NCBI RefSeq assembly: GCF_009363555.1 | Contig: NZ_CP045372.1 | Span: 2,181,501 to 2,245,500, forward strand | Direction: 5' to 3' | From: Sulfitobacter sp. THAF37 | GTDB taxonomy: Bacteria > Pseudomonadota > Alphaproteobacteria > Rhodobacterales > Rhodobacteraceae | Length of the DNA: 64,000 nt | Shown: piece by piece, positions 7,676 to 16,799 of the stretch | How positions within the stretch are numbered: position 1 is the stretch's first letter | Layout: every line of letters starts with the position of its first letter | Translations under genes and position numbers: made by a program | The notes under the pieces: generated by a model | What the model saw: the letters and a program-made list of their open reading frames with translations, nothing else | Database searches by the model: none | What the model was told of the DNA's origin: nothing

Positions 7676-8656
7676 TCAGAACATCCCGACAGGAGAGCCC
7701 TTGCCGCTCTTCTGGCGCTGCGCGGCATTGGAGCGGCTGCGCATCCGGGCCCGGTCGATGGCCCGATCAAAGGTCTTCTTCACCCGCTGGTTGCGGTTTG
7801 TATAGGGCGGGATCGGATTGCCGATCGACACCCGCAGGTCCATTGGCCTGCCGTCCGCAAAAATCGCAGATCCCTCGTTGAGCAGAACATGCGTGCGGTC
7901 TTCGATCAGCGGCCATTCCGGCGGTTCCGCGCCCTGGCTGATCGCCAGCAGGATGCCGTCGCCTTCGTAGGCCATCAGCAGGTTCGGATGGTCCACCACC
8001 TCGACCACTGCGTCGACGATCTCGGCCAGTGCGATGGCGAATTCATGGGTTGTGCACTCGGCATAGAGTTTTTCGATGTCTTCGATCCTGATGGCAAAGA
8101 CACAGCATTGATCCAGTGCCTGCCGCGACAGCTGCGACAGGTAGTTGCCCAGAGAAAATGGCAGGATCAGCTGCTCTTGCTGGTTCAACCGCACCGGGCA
8201 GGTGATCTCGAAGTCATGCACGCCCGCCTCGGCGTCCGGCGCAGGCGACAGCGGGTCGAGCCGCGGCGCGCGTTCCGTGGTTTCCGACATCCGTTTGGCG
8301 ACCCGGATTCGGGTGATGATCTCTTTCACGTCGAACGGCTTGGTCACATAGTCCGTGGCGCCCGCGCCAAAGGCGCTTTCGATCTCGATCCGCTCGCGTA
8401 CCGAGGTCAGCATGACAATGGGTGTGTCGTGATAGGCGGGCAGTCTGCGTATTTTTCGGCAAAGCTCGATCCCGTTCATGCCCGGCATCTCGATGTCCAG
8501 GATCAGGCAGTCGAAGCCTGCCTCGTCTTCCTCCAGCAGGGTCAGCGCCTGTCCGGCGGATTGCGCGCAGGTAATGCCCGGCAGATCCTCCTGACCGAAC
8601 ACGACTGTCAGCAGGTCGAGCACGACCGGATCATCATCAACAGCGAGAAGTCGCAT
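7676..8656 (-). CDS. Response regulator with a degenerate GGDEF-like output domain
   Basis: The 326-residue protein begins with a complete receiver domain (residues 1-120): acidic pocket Asp7-Asp9, phospho-acceptor Asp54 in LILDIEMPG, Thr84 and Lys106. After a linker, residues 165-310 resemble a nucleotide-cyclase/GGDEF fold: FAIRIEDIEKLYAE is the equivalent of the first GGDEF strand and helix, and AYEGDGILLAIS stands where GGDEF would be. The active-site signature is lost, so diguanylate cyclase activity is unlikely; c-di-GMP or protein binding is possible. No partner kinase is encoded nearby. It is transcribed alone. Confidence 0.8.
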   Translation of the reverse strand: MRLLAVDDDPVVLDLLTVVFGQEDLPGITCAQSAGQALTLLEEDEAGFDCLILDIEMPGMNGIELCRKIRRLPAYHDTPIVMLTSVRERIEIESAFGAGATDYVTKPFDVKEIITRIRVAKRMSETTERAPRLDPLSPAPDAEAGVHDFEITCPVRLNQQEQLILPFSLGNYLSQLSRQALDQCCVFAIRIEDIEKLYAECTTHEFAIALAEIVDAVVEVVDHPNLLMAYEGDGILLAISQGAEPPEWPLIEDRTHVLLNEGSAIFADGRPMDLRVSIGNPIPPYTNRNQRVKKTFDRAIDRARMRSRSNAAQRQKSGKGSPVGMF

Positions 8657-9005
8657 GGGGTCACCTATCCTTGCCAGGGGTGGTATTTATTTCTGGTTTC
8701 CGTCTTCGGATTAAATTGAATTAAGCGGCCAAAGCGGGCGAAATTATGACCGAAATGCAATTAAAGATTGTGCTGCCTATTCGTTTGCTGAGGTATGGGG
8801 CCGGTCGGCAGAAACCCGCGCACGGCGCATTTCCCCAAGTTGGCCGCGATTTTCGCCATCGCACCCGCGTTTCGCAAATTGGTACGGCGGATTGGACCCC
8901 GAGACTGCTAATGCCGCGGTGCGGCAGCAATGGGGCAGAGGTTGGGGGTAAACCGGGCCGCCCGACATCTGCGAAATGTGCCGATGGCAACACGCCCCTG
9001 AAATG
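8657..9005. other. About 350 bases without a clear gene
   Basis: AT-rich bases just upstream of the response regulator (8680-8760) probably hold its promoter. A plus-strand frame of 86 codons (8746-9006) starts MTEMQLKIVLPIRLLRYG and continues with an arginine-, glycine- and proline-rich sequence. It has no recognisable domain, and its last third runs into the tRNA terminator. I do not call it a gene. Confidence 0.45.
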
Positions 9006-9028
9006 AAAAAGGCCGCCTTGCGGCGACC
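9006..9028 (-). terminator. Terminator of the tRNA-Gly transcript
   Basis: On the minus strand, GGTCGCCGCAAGGCGGCC (one mismatch in the stem) is followed by five T. It lies 19 bases after the CCA end of the tRNA. Confidence 0.82.
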
Positions 9029-9046
9029 TGTTTCAAAAGGACCCAT

Positions 9047-9121
9047 TGGAGCGGGCGAGGCGATTCGAACGCCCGACCCTAACCTTGGCAAGGTTATGCT
9101 CTACCCCTGAGCTACGCCCGC
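9047..9121 (-). tRNA. tRNA-Gly (anticodon GCC)
   Basis: The minus strand folds into a complete cloverleaf. The acceptor stem is GCGGGCG/CGCCCGC, the D arm is in TAGCTCAGGGGTAGAGC, and the anticodon loop TTGCCAA carries GCC. The T arm contains GTTCGAATC, and CCA is encoded. A terminator follows. Length is 75 bases including CCA. Confidence 0.96.
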
Positions 9122-9217
9122 ATCCTTGGGTGAGGGGGAGATACCCATCCCGGCGGTCCGCCGCAAGGGGGAAAAGACGTTTTGAGGTGAAATTTTTTCG
9201 ATCTCCCCCCTGATCGT

Positions 9218-9607
9218 TCAGAGTAGCGCATGTCCGATCAGGCCAAGCGCGGTCAACAGGATCATGCCCAGGGTCATGACCATGCCGACCTGCCGCAGGA
9301 TCAGCTTTTGCGGGGTGGCGGAAAAACCCAGCGCATGCAGCAATCGCCCCGCCAGCAGGGTCATGCCCATCAGATGAAGCGCGATGGCCGGGGCGCCGCT
9401 CAATTCGGCGACCAGCAGCAGAATCAGACCGATGGGGGCATATTCGCCGCAATTGGCCTGCGCGCGCATGCGTTTGATCAGGGCCTTGTCGCCGGCATCC
9501 CCCAATGAGATCAGGTTGGCGCGCCGGTACAGGATGACCCGCGCGCTCAGCACCAGAAACAACAACGCCACCAGCGCCGTGTAAAGCGACGTGACAGGAA
9601 CGGTCAC
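9218..9607 (-). CDS. MAPEG-family membrane protein
   Basis: About 129 residues with four predicted membrane helices. The motif RRANLISLGDAGDKALIKRM followed by RAQANCGEYAPIGL marks the MAPEG family (membrane-associated proteins in eicosanoid and glutathione metabolism). Eukaryotic members conjugate glutathione; bacterial ones are mostly uncharacterised. The GTG at 9607 is preferred because its GTGA overlaps the TGA of the preceding gene, implying coupling. The longer ATG-started version would read through that gene's C-terminus and lacks membrane character there. Confidence 0.8.
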   Translation of the reverse strand: MTVPVTSLYTALVALLFLVLSARVILYRRANLISLGDAGDKALIKRMRAQANCGEYAPIGLILLLVAELSGAPAIALHLMGMTLLAGRLLHALGFSATPQKLILRQVGMVMTLGMILLTALGLIGHALL

Positions 9608-9990
9608 GGGTATTTGCGCGCGGCCCGCGTGGTGGCCAGCTTGCCGCCATTTTTTTTGGTCTGCGCCGTGGCGGTCCATTCGTAGGTGTGGCTGCCGCTG
9701 GGCGGGCAGGGGCTTTTGTACTTGAACGCCCCGCGCGGGATCACCTGCTGGTCGTTGAAGGCGACGACACCGCCACCGTGGTTGTAGTTCGGCACGTCCC
9801 GATCGGTCAGCTTGAACCGGATGAACTTTGTCCCCGCAGGGACACCGCTGAGGGTAAAGGCAGGGTTTGCGACGGTGTTGGGCCGTCCGTTTGTACAGGA
9901 CTTCAGCCCGGACCAGTCAAACCCGATGTCGAATGCAAGCGCCGGACCGGCGGTCAGGAGGCAAGCGCCGGCGAGTAATGCTGTTCTCAT
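9604..9990 (-). CDS. Exported PEBP (YbhB/YbcL-like) protein
   Basis: The 128-residue protein has a signal peptide (hydrophobic residues 4-16, cut after ALA near residue 19). The mature domain resembles phosphatidylethanolamine-binding proteins: VPAGTKFIRFKLTDRDVPNY followed by HGGG corresponds to the ligand-site region, and SGSHTYEWTA to the later conserved strand. It is shorter than classical members (about 150-180 residues). Ligand and role are unknown. It overlaps the MAPEG gene downstream by four bases. Confidence 0.7.
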   Translation of the reverse strand: MRTALLAGACLLTAGPALAFDIGFDWSGLKSCTNGRPNTVANPAFTLSGVPAGTKFIRFKLTDRDVPNYNHGGGVVAFNDQQVIPRGAFKYKSPCPPSGSHTYEWTATAQTKKNGGKLATTRAARKYP

Positions 9991-10069
9991 GAAAGATACT
10001 CCAAATATATGGGATCAAGGTTCAACCAACCGGTAATTCTGTCAATCTGGTTTTTTCGCCTGAAACGCA

Positions 10070-10097
10070 AAAGGCCCCGACGCTGGTCGGGGCCTTT
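10070..10097 (-). terminator. Terminator after ctaD
   Basis: A perfect 12-base-pair stem AAAGGCCCCGAC-GCTG-GTCGGGGCCTTT ends 16 bases beyond the ctaD stop codon. The T-run is formed by the stem's own end, so it may work in both directions. Confidence 0.8.
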
Positions 10098-10113
10098 CGT
10101 AGGTTCTGGCGGA

Positions 10114-11787
10114 TCAGTGGCTGTGCCGCTTGTCCCAGTCTTCCTGTTTCGGAAGCTGTTCGAACGTGTGCTCCGGCGGCGGGCTGGGCAGGGTCCATTC
10201 CAGCGTGTCCGCATATTCGTTCCAGGGGTTGTTCGCCGTCACCCGCGCGCCACGGGTCAGCGAATAGGCGATAACCCCGAAGAAGAAGATGAAGGAGGCG
10301 AAGCTCAGGAACGCACCCAGCGACGACCAGTGGTTCCAGTAGGCGAATGCCTCCGGATAGTCGATGTAGCGGCGTGGCATGCCCTGGCGGCCCAGGAAGT
10401 GCTGCGGGAAGAACGTCAGGTTGGCCCCGATGAACATCGCCCAGAAGTGCAGCTTGCCGGCCCATTCGGGGTACATCTTGCCGGTCATCTTGGGGAAGTA
10501 GAAGTAGATCCCCGCGAAGATCGCGAACACGGCGCCAAGGCTCATGACGTAGTGGAAGTGTGCCACCACGTAGTAGGTGTCATGGTAATAACGATCCACG
10601 GCGGCCTGGCTCAGCACGATACCGGTCACACCGCCCACGGTGAACAGGAACAGGAAGCCGAAGGCCCAGAGCATGGGCGTCTTGAACTCGATGGAGCCGC
10701 CCCACATCGTCGCGATCCAGCTGAACACCTTCACCCCTGTCGGCACCGCGATAACCATGGTGGCCAGCATGAAGTAGGCTTGCTGGTTCAGGGTCATGCC
10801 GACGGTGTACATGTGGTGCGCCCAGACGACGAAACCCAGCGCGCCGATGGCGATGATCGCCCAGACCATCGGCAGGTAGCCGAAGATCGGCTTGCGCGAG
10901 AAGGTCGCGATCACGTGGCTGATGATGCCGAAACCGGGCAGGATGATGATGTACACCTCCGGGTGGCCGAAGAACCACAGGATGTGCTGGTACAGAACCG
11001 GGTCGCCGCCACCTGCCGGATCAAAGAAGGCAAAGCCGAAGTTGCGGTCCATCAGCAGCATCGTGATGGCACCGGCCAGCACGGGCAGCGACAGCAGGAT
11101 CAGCCATGCGGTCACGAAGATCGACCACGAGAACAGCGGCACCTTGAACAGGGTCATGCCGGGGGCACGCATGTTCAGGAAGGTGGTGATCATGTTGATC
11201 GCGCCCAGGATCGACGAGGCGCCCGAGACGTGAACCGCAAAGATGGCAAGGTCCATCGACATGCCGCCTTCCTTCACCGAAAGCGGCGGATACAGGACCC
11301 AGCCCACCCCGGACCCGGCCTGACCATTGCCGCCCGGTGCCAGTACCGAACAGACGGCAAGGGTCGTGCCTGCAACGTAGAGCCAGAAGGACAGGTTGTT
11401 CAGACGCGGGAACGCCATGTCCGGCGCGCCGATCTGCAAGGGCATGAAATAGTTGCCGAAACCGCCGAAGAGTGCCGGAATCACGACAAAGAACATCATC
11501 AGGATACCGTGGCCGGTGATCAGCACGTTCCACAGGTGCCCGTTCGGCGTACAGGGCGAGGCCGCATCGGCGAACAGCCGGGAGCCTTCCATGCACATGT
11601 ACTGAACGCCCGGGTTCATCAGCTCAAGCCGCATGTAGACGGTGAAGGCCACCGAAACAAAACCGGCAAGCGCGGAGACGACAAGGTACAGAATGCCGAT
11701 GTCTTTGTGGTTGGTGGACATGAACCAGCGGGTGAAGAAACCGCGGTCATCGTGGTGGTCATGGCCTTGAATGGCTGCGTCTGCCAT
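10114..11787 (-). CDS. ctaD: Cytochrome c oxidase subunit I (aa3 type)
   Basis: The 557-residue inner-membrane protein holds haem a, haem a3 and CuB of the terminal oxidase, reducing oxygen to water while pumping protons. Conserved signatures: [14 protein letters not shown] at the N-terminus, [16 protein letters not shown] (CuB histidine and the cross-linked tyrosine), WAHHMYTVG (CuB histidines) and [17 protein letters not shown] (haem ligands). The start at 11787 follows an AGGAGG site six bases upstream. Subunits II and III are not adjacent; a solitary ctaD is usual in Rhodobacter relatives. Confidence 0.97.
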   Translation of the reverse strand: MADAAIQGHDHHDDRGFFTRWFMSTNHKDIGILYLVVSALAGFVSVAFTVYMRLELMNPGVQYMCMEGSRLFADAASPCTPNGHLWNVLITGHGILMMFFVVIPALFGGFGNYFMPLQIGAPDMAFPRLNNLSFWLYVAGTTLAVCSVLAPGGNGQAGSGVGWVLYPPLSVKEGGMSMDLAIFAVHVSGASSILGAINMITTFLNMRAPGMTLFKVPLFSWSIFVTAWLILLSLPVLAGAITMLLMDRNFGFAFFDPAGGGDPVLYQHILWFFGHPEVYIIILPGFGIISHVIATFSRKPIFGYLPMVWAIIAIGALGFVVWAHHMYTVGMTLNQQAYFMLATMVIAVPTGVKVFSWIATMWGGSIEFKTPMLWAFGFLFLFTVGGVTGIVLSQAAVDRYYHDTYYVVAHFHYVMSLGAVFAIFAGIYFYFPKMTGKMYPEWAGKLHFWAMFIGANLTFFPQHFLGRQGMPRRYIDYPEAFAYWNHWSSLGAFLSFASFIFFFGVIAYSLTRGARVTANNPWNEYADTLEWTLPSPPPEHTFEQLPKQEDWDKRHSH

Positions 11788-11961
11788 GCGGTGCCTCCTG
11801 AAACTTGAACTCATGGGTCACACCACGCCTGTTGGCTGTCACGCGGTGCGGATTGTGGCCGTTCTAAAGCGGCTTGGCGCAAGGGGCAATGGGCGAGGTG
11901 TCGCAGGCGCGTGTTTTTCGCCCCGGCATCCTGGCTGTGGCTTGTGGCGGGGCCGGTCCCT

Positions 11962-12636
11962 TCAGGTCCCTGTGCAACGTCCGGCGGTGTCGCCGAACAC
12001 CCGGTCGAAAGCGGCGCGCAGCGCCACATCCACGTCCGGCATGCTGACCGGCAGGCCAAGGTCCACCAGTGACGTGACCCCGTGGTCGCTGATTCCGCAG
12101 GGCACGATGCCCGTGAAATGATCCAGTTCCGGCTCCACGTTGATGCTGATGCCGTGAAAGCTGATCCATTTGCGCAGGCGGATGCCGATGGCGGCGATCT
12201 TGTCCTCGGCGGGGCTTCCGTCGGGCTGGGGGGGCTTTTCGGGGCGCTGTACCCAGACACCCACGCGCCCCGCGCGCACCTCGCCGGTGACGTTGAATTG
12301 CGCCAGCGTGGCGATCACCCAATCCTCCAGCTGCCGCACGAAGCAGCGCACGTCGCGCCCCCGCCGCGCCACGTCGAGCATCACGTAGGCCACACGCTGG
12401 CCCGGCCCGTGATAGGTGTACTGCCCGCCGCGCCTGGTGTCGAAAACGGGAAAGCGGCCCGGATCGGTGAGGTCCTCCGCCCGCGCCGAGGTGCCGGCGG
12501 TGTAGAGCGGCGGATGCTCGACCAGCCAGATGCATTCATCCGCCTCGCCCGCCGAGATCGAGGCCGCGCGCGCCTCCATCCACGCCTCGGCGGCGCGGTA
12601 GTCGGTCAATCCGTCCGTGACGATCCATTCCACCAT
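11962..12636 (-). CDS. lipB: Octanoyl-[acyl-carrier-protein]:protein octanoyltransferase (LipB)
   Basis: The 224-residue cytoplasmic enzyme moves octanoate from acyl carrier protein to lipoyl domains, the first step of lipoate synthesis. The catalytic cysteine is in [15 protein letters not shown], the catalytic lysine in [13 protein letters not shown], and the conserved [14 protein letters not shown] loop is present. It is transcribed alone, 137 bases from and divergent to the metallo-beta-lactamase-fold gene. Confidence 0.96.
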   Translation of the reverse strand: MVEWIVTDGLTDYRAAEAWMEARAASISAGEADECIWLVEHPPLYTAGTSARAEDLTDPGRFPVFDTRRGGQYTYHGPGQRVAYVMLDVARRGRDVRCFVRQLEDWVIATLAQFNVTGEVRAGRVGVWVQRPEKPPQPDGSPAEDKIAAIGIRLRKWISFHGISINVEPELDHFTGIVPCGISDHGVTSLVDLGLPVSMPDVDVALRAAFDRVFGDTAGRCTGT

Positions 12637-12773
12637 GGGCGATGTCTATGCCCGAAGCGGCAGGGCGGCAAGTGTCAGAGGATGCTTGCCGGTATGCGAA
12701 ACAGGTCTATCATGCGGTGAAGGTCGCTCTGCCGACGGGCCGGGCGATCAAGCCTGTTGGAGGAGGAGTTTCG

Positions 12774-13655
12774 ATGACCTATCCCGTGGACATGAAAGTG
12801 AAACCCGATGTTTCGGCGCATTTCGACGATGCGACCAATACGATCAGCTACATTGTCAAGGATCCGGCCAGCGACCATTGCGCGGTCATCGACAGCGTGA
12901 TGGACATCGACTATGCCGCCGGGCGCATCACCTATGACCACGCCGACGCGATGATCGCCGAGATCGAGGATCGGGGCCTCACGCTCGACTGGATCATCGA
13001 GACGCATGTGCACGCCGACCACCTCAGGGCCGCGCCTTACATCCAGCAGAAGCTGGGCGGCAGGATCGGCGTGGGCGAAAAGATCATGGTGGTTCAGGAC
13101 ACGTTCGGCAAGATCTTCAACGAAGGGACCGAATTTCAGCGCGACGGTTCGCAATTCGATGCCTTGTTCAGCGAAGGGGATACCTATCAGGTGGGCGAAA
13201 TGGCCTGTTTCGCCATCTATACGCCGGGTCACACCCCGGCCTGCATGGTGCATGTGATGGGCAACGCGGCCTTTGTCGGGGATACGTTGTTCATGCCCGA
13301 CGGCGGCTCTGCCCGCGCGGATTTTCCCGGCGGGGATGCGGGACAGCTCTATGACAGTATCCAGAAGGTTCTGGCGCTGCCCGACGACATGCGGCTCTTC
13401 ATGTGCCACGACTACGGGCCCAACGGCCGCGACATCCAGTGGGAAACCACGGTGGCCGACGAACGCGCCCACAACATTCATGTGGGCGGCGGCAAGACCC
13501 GGGAAGACTTTATCAAGTTCCGCACCGAACGGGATGCCCAGCTGGCGGTGCCCAGGCTCATCATCCCGTCGCTTCAGGTGAACATGCGCGCGGGTACGCT
13601 GCCACGGGACAAGGACGGCAATCTGATGCTCAAGGTGCCGGTCAACGGCATGTGA
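12774..13655 (+). CDS. ETHE1/Blh-like MBL-fold hydrolase (persulfide dioxygenase type)
   Basis: A 293-residue metallo-beta-lactamase-fold protein. The metal site is seen in ETHVHADHLRAAPYI, YTPGHTPACMVHVMG and VGDTLFMPDGGSARADFPGG, the pattern of ETHE1-type persulfide dioxygenases and the related Blh protein of sulfide-detoxifying operons. These oxidise glutathione persulfide to sulfite using one iron. The ATG at 12774 follows a strong AGGAGGAG site; the frame is open 44 codons further upstream without conservation signs. No rhodanese or sulfide:quinone reductase gene lies next to it. Confidence 0.82.
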   Translation: MTYPVDMKVKPDVSAHFDDATNTISYIVKDPASDHCAVIDSVMDIDYAAGRITYDHADAMIAEIEDRGLTLDWIIETHVHADHLRAAPYIQQKLGGRIGVGEKIMVVQDTFGKIFNEGTEFQRDGSQFDALFSEGDTYQVGEMACFAIYTPGHTPACMVHVMGNAAFVGDTLFMPDGGSARADFPGGDAGQLYDSIQKVLALPDDMRLFMCHDYGPNGRDIQWETTVADERAHNIHVGGGKTREDFIKFRTERDAQLAVPRLIIPSLQVNMRAGTLPRDKDGNLMLKVPVNGM

Positions 13656-13673
13656 CCGGGGCAGGGCGCCGGA

Positions 13674-14348
13674 TCAGGCGGCGTCCTTTTCGTCGAGTAT
13701 CCTGGCCAGGATCTGCGCATAGGTCTGCGCGCCCTGCGCCCCGGTCAGCAGGTGGCGACCGTCAAAGACCATCGACGGCACCCCCGATATCCCCCGCGAC
13801 GTCCAGAACGATTGCCTCTCGCGGGTCCGTGCGGCATGGCTTCCCGTCTCAAGCACCACGCGCGCCGCGTCGGGGTCCAGCCCCACGCCGCCCGCCACGT
13901 CGATCAGCACCTCGGGGTCCGACACATCGCGCGCTTTGGTGAAATGCGCATCGAACAGCGCCATCTTCAGCGGGTGCTGCAACTGCGCCTCTGCCGCCCA
14001 GTCCAGCAGTTGATGGGCTGCGAACGTGTTCACGATGCGGCTGTCTGCATCGAAGTTGAAGGCGAAACCCAGCCCCTCTCCGATCTCGACCAGCCGTTTG
14101 CGGTTTTCGTCCGATTGCGCGACGCTCGCGCCATATTTCTCGACGATATGTTCGGTCAGGTTCTGCCCTTCGGGCGGCATGTCGGGGTTCAGCTCGAACG
14201 GATGCCAGCGGACGTAGGCCCCTGCGCCCACCACGGCGAGCGCCTGTTCCAGCTGTTTGTATCCCACGATGCACCAGGGGCACATCACGTCGGACACGAT
14301 ATCGACCTGAACGACCCTGTCCTGAGCGGTCTGTGCATTCTCGGTCAT
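13674..14348 (-). CDS. DsbA-family FrnE-like oxidoreductase
   Basis: The 224-residue thioredoxin-fold protein has the active-site CPWC at residues 23-26 and a large helical insertion. The cis-Pro region is SGVPSMVFDGRHLLTGAQ. No signal peptide is present, so it acts in the cytoplasm. This matches FrnE/2-hydroxychromene-2-carboxylate-isomerase-like DsbA proteins, implicated in oxidative stress and disulfide exchange. Convergent with the preceding hydrolase gene, with an 18-base gap. Confidence 0.87.
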   Translation of the reverse strand: MTENAQTAQDRVVQVDIVSDVMCPWCIVGYKQLEQALAVVGAGAYVRWHPFELNPDMPPEGQNLTEHIVEKYGASVAQSDENRKRLVEIGEGLGFAFNFDADSRIVNTFAAHQLLDWAAEAQLQHPLKMALFDAHFTKARDVSDPEVLIDVAGGVGLDPDAARVVLETGSHAARTRERQSFWTSRGISGVPSMVFDGRHLLTGAQGAQTYAQILARILDEKDAA

Positions 14349-14510
14349 CTCGGCATCCTTTCGCGTTGGTTAACGCCCTTAGATCTGTACGGGGCGGGGC
14401 TTTTTCAAGGCCTGCGCCGCGGATCGGGTCAAAAAGAGTCCCGCACGGAATTATGTTGTGTTAGCTTTTCAGGCGATACCCATAAAGCGATTCATATTCG
14501 GAGTGCATTC

Positions 14511-15863
14511 ATGATTTACAAGGCAATGACAGGGGCGGTTCTTGCCCTCTCGGTGGCGGTGATCCCGGCAGAGCGGGTCGAGGCGGACGCGGGCGACTTC
14601 ATCGCCGGGGCGATCATCGGCGGTATCGTCGGGGCGAACGCCAAGAAACAGCGGCGCACCACCACCAAACGGACATACCGCAAGAAATCCACCCGGTCTT
14701 CGCTGCCCTCCACCCAGGAAGGCAGGAACATTCAGGCGTCACTGAACTATTTCGGGTTCGACGCGGGGGCGGTAGATGGCCAGCTTGGCCGCCGCACGCG
14801 AAACGCCGTGTCGCAATACCAGGCCTACCTCGGCTATCCGGTGACAGGCAATCTGTCGGCCTTTGAACAGAACCTGCTGATTTCCAGCTACAACCGCGCG
14901 CAGGCCGGCGGCTATGCCGTTCAGCAACAGGTCGCCGCGACGCCGGACGGCACACGCGGCCTGCTCAAGACCTACCGTGCCGAGATGGCTGGCCAGTCGC
15001 CCGCGGGCAACGTGACCGCACCGTCGACCACCATCGTCGTGGCGCCGCAGCAGGTGCCACAGACCGGGGGCACCGCAGCCGCCGCGCCACTGGCCGGTGC
15101 GGCATCGCTGGCCGCGGCGGTCGCGCCGAAAGCCGAAAGCGGCGCTGGCGGGCTGCCGAACTTCCTGGGCGCAGGCACGCAGGCGTCGCTCGCATCCCAT
15201 TGCAACACGGTGTCGCTGATCACCAACACCAACGGCGGCTTTACCACGCTGGCCACGATGTCCGACCCCAATGTGGCGCTGAATGAACAATTCTGCCTCG
15301 CGCGGACCTATGCCATCGCCAAGTCCGAAGAACTGGCAAGCCAGGTCCAGGGCTTTACGCCCGACCAGATCGCCCAGCAATGCACCGGATTCGGCCCCGC
15401 GATGAAGGACAAGGTCGCCGCGCTGTCGCTGAAATCCCGCGATGCCGTTGTGCAGGACGTCTCCTCCTTTGTGCTGACGACCGGCATGTCGCCCGCTCAG
15501 CTTCAGGGCACCGCCAAGATCTGCCTTGGCGTCGGCTACCGCACCGACAACATGGATGTGGCCGTGGGCTCTGCCCTGCTGCTTTATGCGATGGGTGAAG
15601 GGGTCTATGGCGAACTGATGGGCCACCACCTGAGCCAGGGCTTCGGTCCCGCCAAACGTGCCGACATGGCGCAAAGCTGGTACGAGGCTGGCCTTGCCGC
15701 CGCCGATTCCGGTGCCGCGGCGGTGTTTGTCCCGGGGCAGCCCGAGCGGACGGAGTTGATCCGCGCCGCCGCGACCCGGTCGGGCGGGGGCCAGGCCAGC
15801 ACCCTGCCGACCCCGCAACCGGCGTCGGGCAGCGCATTGCCCAGCTTTTCAATCAGCGAATAG
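14511..15863 (+). CDS. Exported peptidoglycan-binding-domain protein
   Basis: A 450-residue protein. Order of parts: signal peptide (residues 1-26), a glycine-rich hydrophobic stretch (FIAGAIIGGIVGANAKK), a basic linker, then a PG_binding_1 domain (about residues 70-125, with NYFGFDAGAVDGQLGRRTRN). An Ala/Pro-rich linker and a helical C-terminal domain of about 230 residues follow. The PG_binding_1 domain suggests anchoring to the cell wall; the C-terminal domain was not recognised. The long upstream reading frame in phase is antisense to frnE and not part of the gene; ATG 14511 begins the signal peptide. A terminator follows. Confidence 0.8.
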   Translation: MIYKAMTGAVLALSVAVIPAERVEADAGDFIAGAIIGGIVGANAKKQRRTTTKRTYRKKSTRSSLPSTQEGRNIQASLNYFGFDAGAVDGQLGRRTRNAVSQYQAYLGYPVTGNLSAFEQNLLISSYNRAQAGGYAVQQQVAATPDGTRGLLKTYRAEMAGQSPAGNVTAPSTTIVVAPQQVPQTGGTAAAAPLAGAASLAAAVAPKAESGAGGLPNFLGAGTQASLASHCNTVSLITNTNGGFTTLATMSDPNVALNEQFCLARTYAIAKSEELASQVQGFTPDQIAQQCTGFGPAMKDKVAALSLKSRDAVVQDVSSFVLTTGMSPAQLQGTAKICLGVGYRTDNMDVAVGSALLLYAMGEGVYGELMGHHLSQGFGPAKRADMAQSWYEAGLAAADSGAAAVFVPGQPERTELIRAAATRSGGGQASTLPTPQPASGSALPSFSISE

Positions 15864-15888
15864 GCTGACATCGCAACCAGCCTGACGG

Positions 15889-15923
15889 GCCCTCGCCGCG
15901 GATCTACGGCGAGGGCTTTTTTT
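15889..15923 (+). terminator. Rho-independent terminator
   Basis: Stem GCCCTCGCCG / CGGCGAGGGC with an eight-base loop and seven T (15917-15923), 26 bases after the peptidoglycan-binding gene. Confidence 0.93.
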
Positions 15924-15986
15924 GTTTTCTTTTCCTCTTCACAAGTCGCCTGCCTTTGTCTAAACCGCCCACACCATCCATGGCGT

Positions 15987-16072
15987 GCGGTCGTGGCGGA
16001 ATGGTAGACGCGCAGCGTTGAGGTCGCTGTGGGGTAACACCCGTGAGAGTTCGAGTCTCTCCGACCGCACCA
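15987..16072 (+). tRNA. tRNA-Leu (anticodon GAG)
   Basis: A class II tRNA of 86 bases including encoded CCA. The acceptor stem is GCGGTCG/CGACCGC, the anticodon stem CAGCG/CGCTG encloses the loop TTGAGGT with GAG, a long variable arm TGGGGTAACACCCG is present, and the T arm contains GTTCGAGTC. No integrase or partial duplicate of its 3' end was seen nearby. Confidence 0.96.
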
Positions 16073-16229
16073 CCGGCTCTTCCGAAGGAAGATGCCGCAA
16101 CTCTCGAAACAATGTTCTGGACGGCAGTCGCTCTGAAAGTGCGATGAGAGCGTCGACGCCAGCGGTTGCATGCCAACGGCACCGCACTATGCTTGACCAG
16201 GTAAATGAGTAAGGCGGTACTGTCGCAAC

Positions 16230-16799
16230 ATGGTCAGAAATCTTGTCGTCGCGGTACTTCTGGTCAGCGGCATCGCCATTCTGGCGTGGGCCTACATGGG
16301 AGCGGGGCAGGACGGCCCCCTCTCACCTGACAGCATGTCGCCGCAGGAATTTTCGCGCGAAAGCCCCCTGCTGCTGCCCGGCATCCTGGCGAAGGTCTAC
16401 GACGCCTTTGGCGAAACAGATGAAACGGCGATCTACGATCGTCTGGCCGAGGTGGCCAGCGGCCCCGCGCTGGAGCAGCTCTACCTTGAACGGGTCGGCG
16501 CGATGGCGGGGGGCGGGTTGAACCCGGATCAGGAAATTCACGAGGTTTCCCTGTCGGGCATGAGCGCGCGTCCGGTGGGAGATACCGTCGAGATTGCCGC
16601 GAAATGGCGCGTGCTGGGGGTGGTCGGCCATGCCGAACACATGCACATGCGCGGCAACGCCTACGCCGCCGATCTGGCCATGACCTCGGACGGGGGCGTG
16701 TGGAAGATCACCGCATTCACCCTGACGGACGTGGACCGCAGCGATGCGGGCACCCTGGAACGCAATGCCGACGCGCCCCTCGCGGAGGAGGACAGTTGA
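16230..16799 (+). CDS. Membrane-anchored hypothetical protein, first gene of an ABC cluster
   Basis: 189 residues with one N-terminal membrane helix (residues 3-22). A periplasmic domain follows whose second half (AKWRVLGVVGHAEHMHMRGN, then WKITAFTLTDVDR) resembles small alpha/beta folds of the SnoaL/NTF2 kind; this is only an impression. The HAEHMHM patch could bind a metal. The stop overlaps the TTG start of the ABC ATPase gene, so it belongs to the same operon. No established family was recognised. Confidence 0.72.
   Translation: MVRNLVVAVLLVSGIAILAWAYMGAGQDGPLSPDSMSPQEFSRESPLLLPGILAKVYDAFGETDETAIYDRLAEVASGPALEQLYLERVGAMAGGGLNPDQEIHEVSLSGMSARPVGDTVEIAAKWRVLGVVGHAEHMHMRGNAYAADLAMTSDGGVWKITAFTLTDVDRSDAGTLERNADAPLAEEDS

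Noticed and set aside
8746..9006. 86-codon plus-strand frame before tRNA-Gly
   Set aside because: No recognisable family, no ribosome site, and its end runs into the tRNA terminator; kept only as a note on the gap.
10009..11808. A 599-codon plus-strand open frame opposite ctaD
   Set aside because: It is antisense to the clearly conserved cytochrome oxidase gene and rich in His, Arg, Gly and Gln. High GC at third positions keeps opposite frames open.
13752..14510. N-terminal extension of the peptidoglycan-binding protein
   Set aside because: The in-frame upstream part is antisense to the FrnE-like gene; a proper signal peptide begins at the ATG at 14511.
15987..16229. tRNA-Leu as an integration site for a genomic island
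   Set aside because: No integrase gene and no repeated tRNA 3' end were found in the following sequence; the next genes look like host genes.
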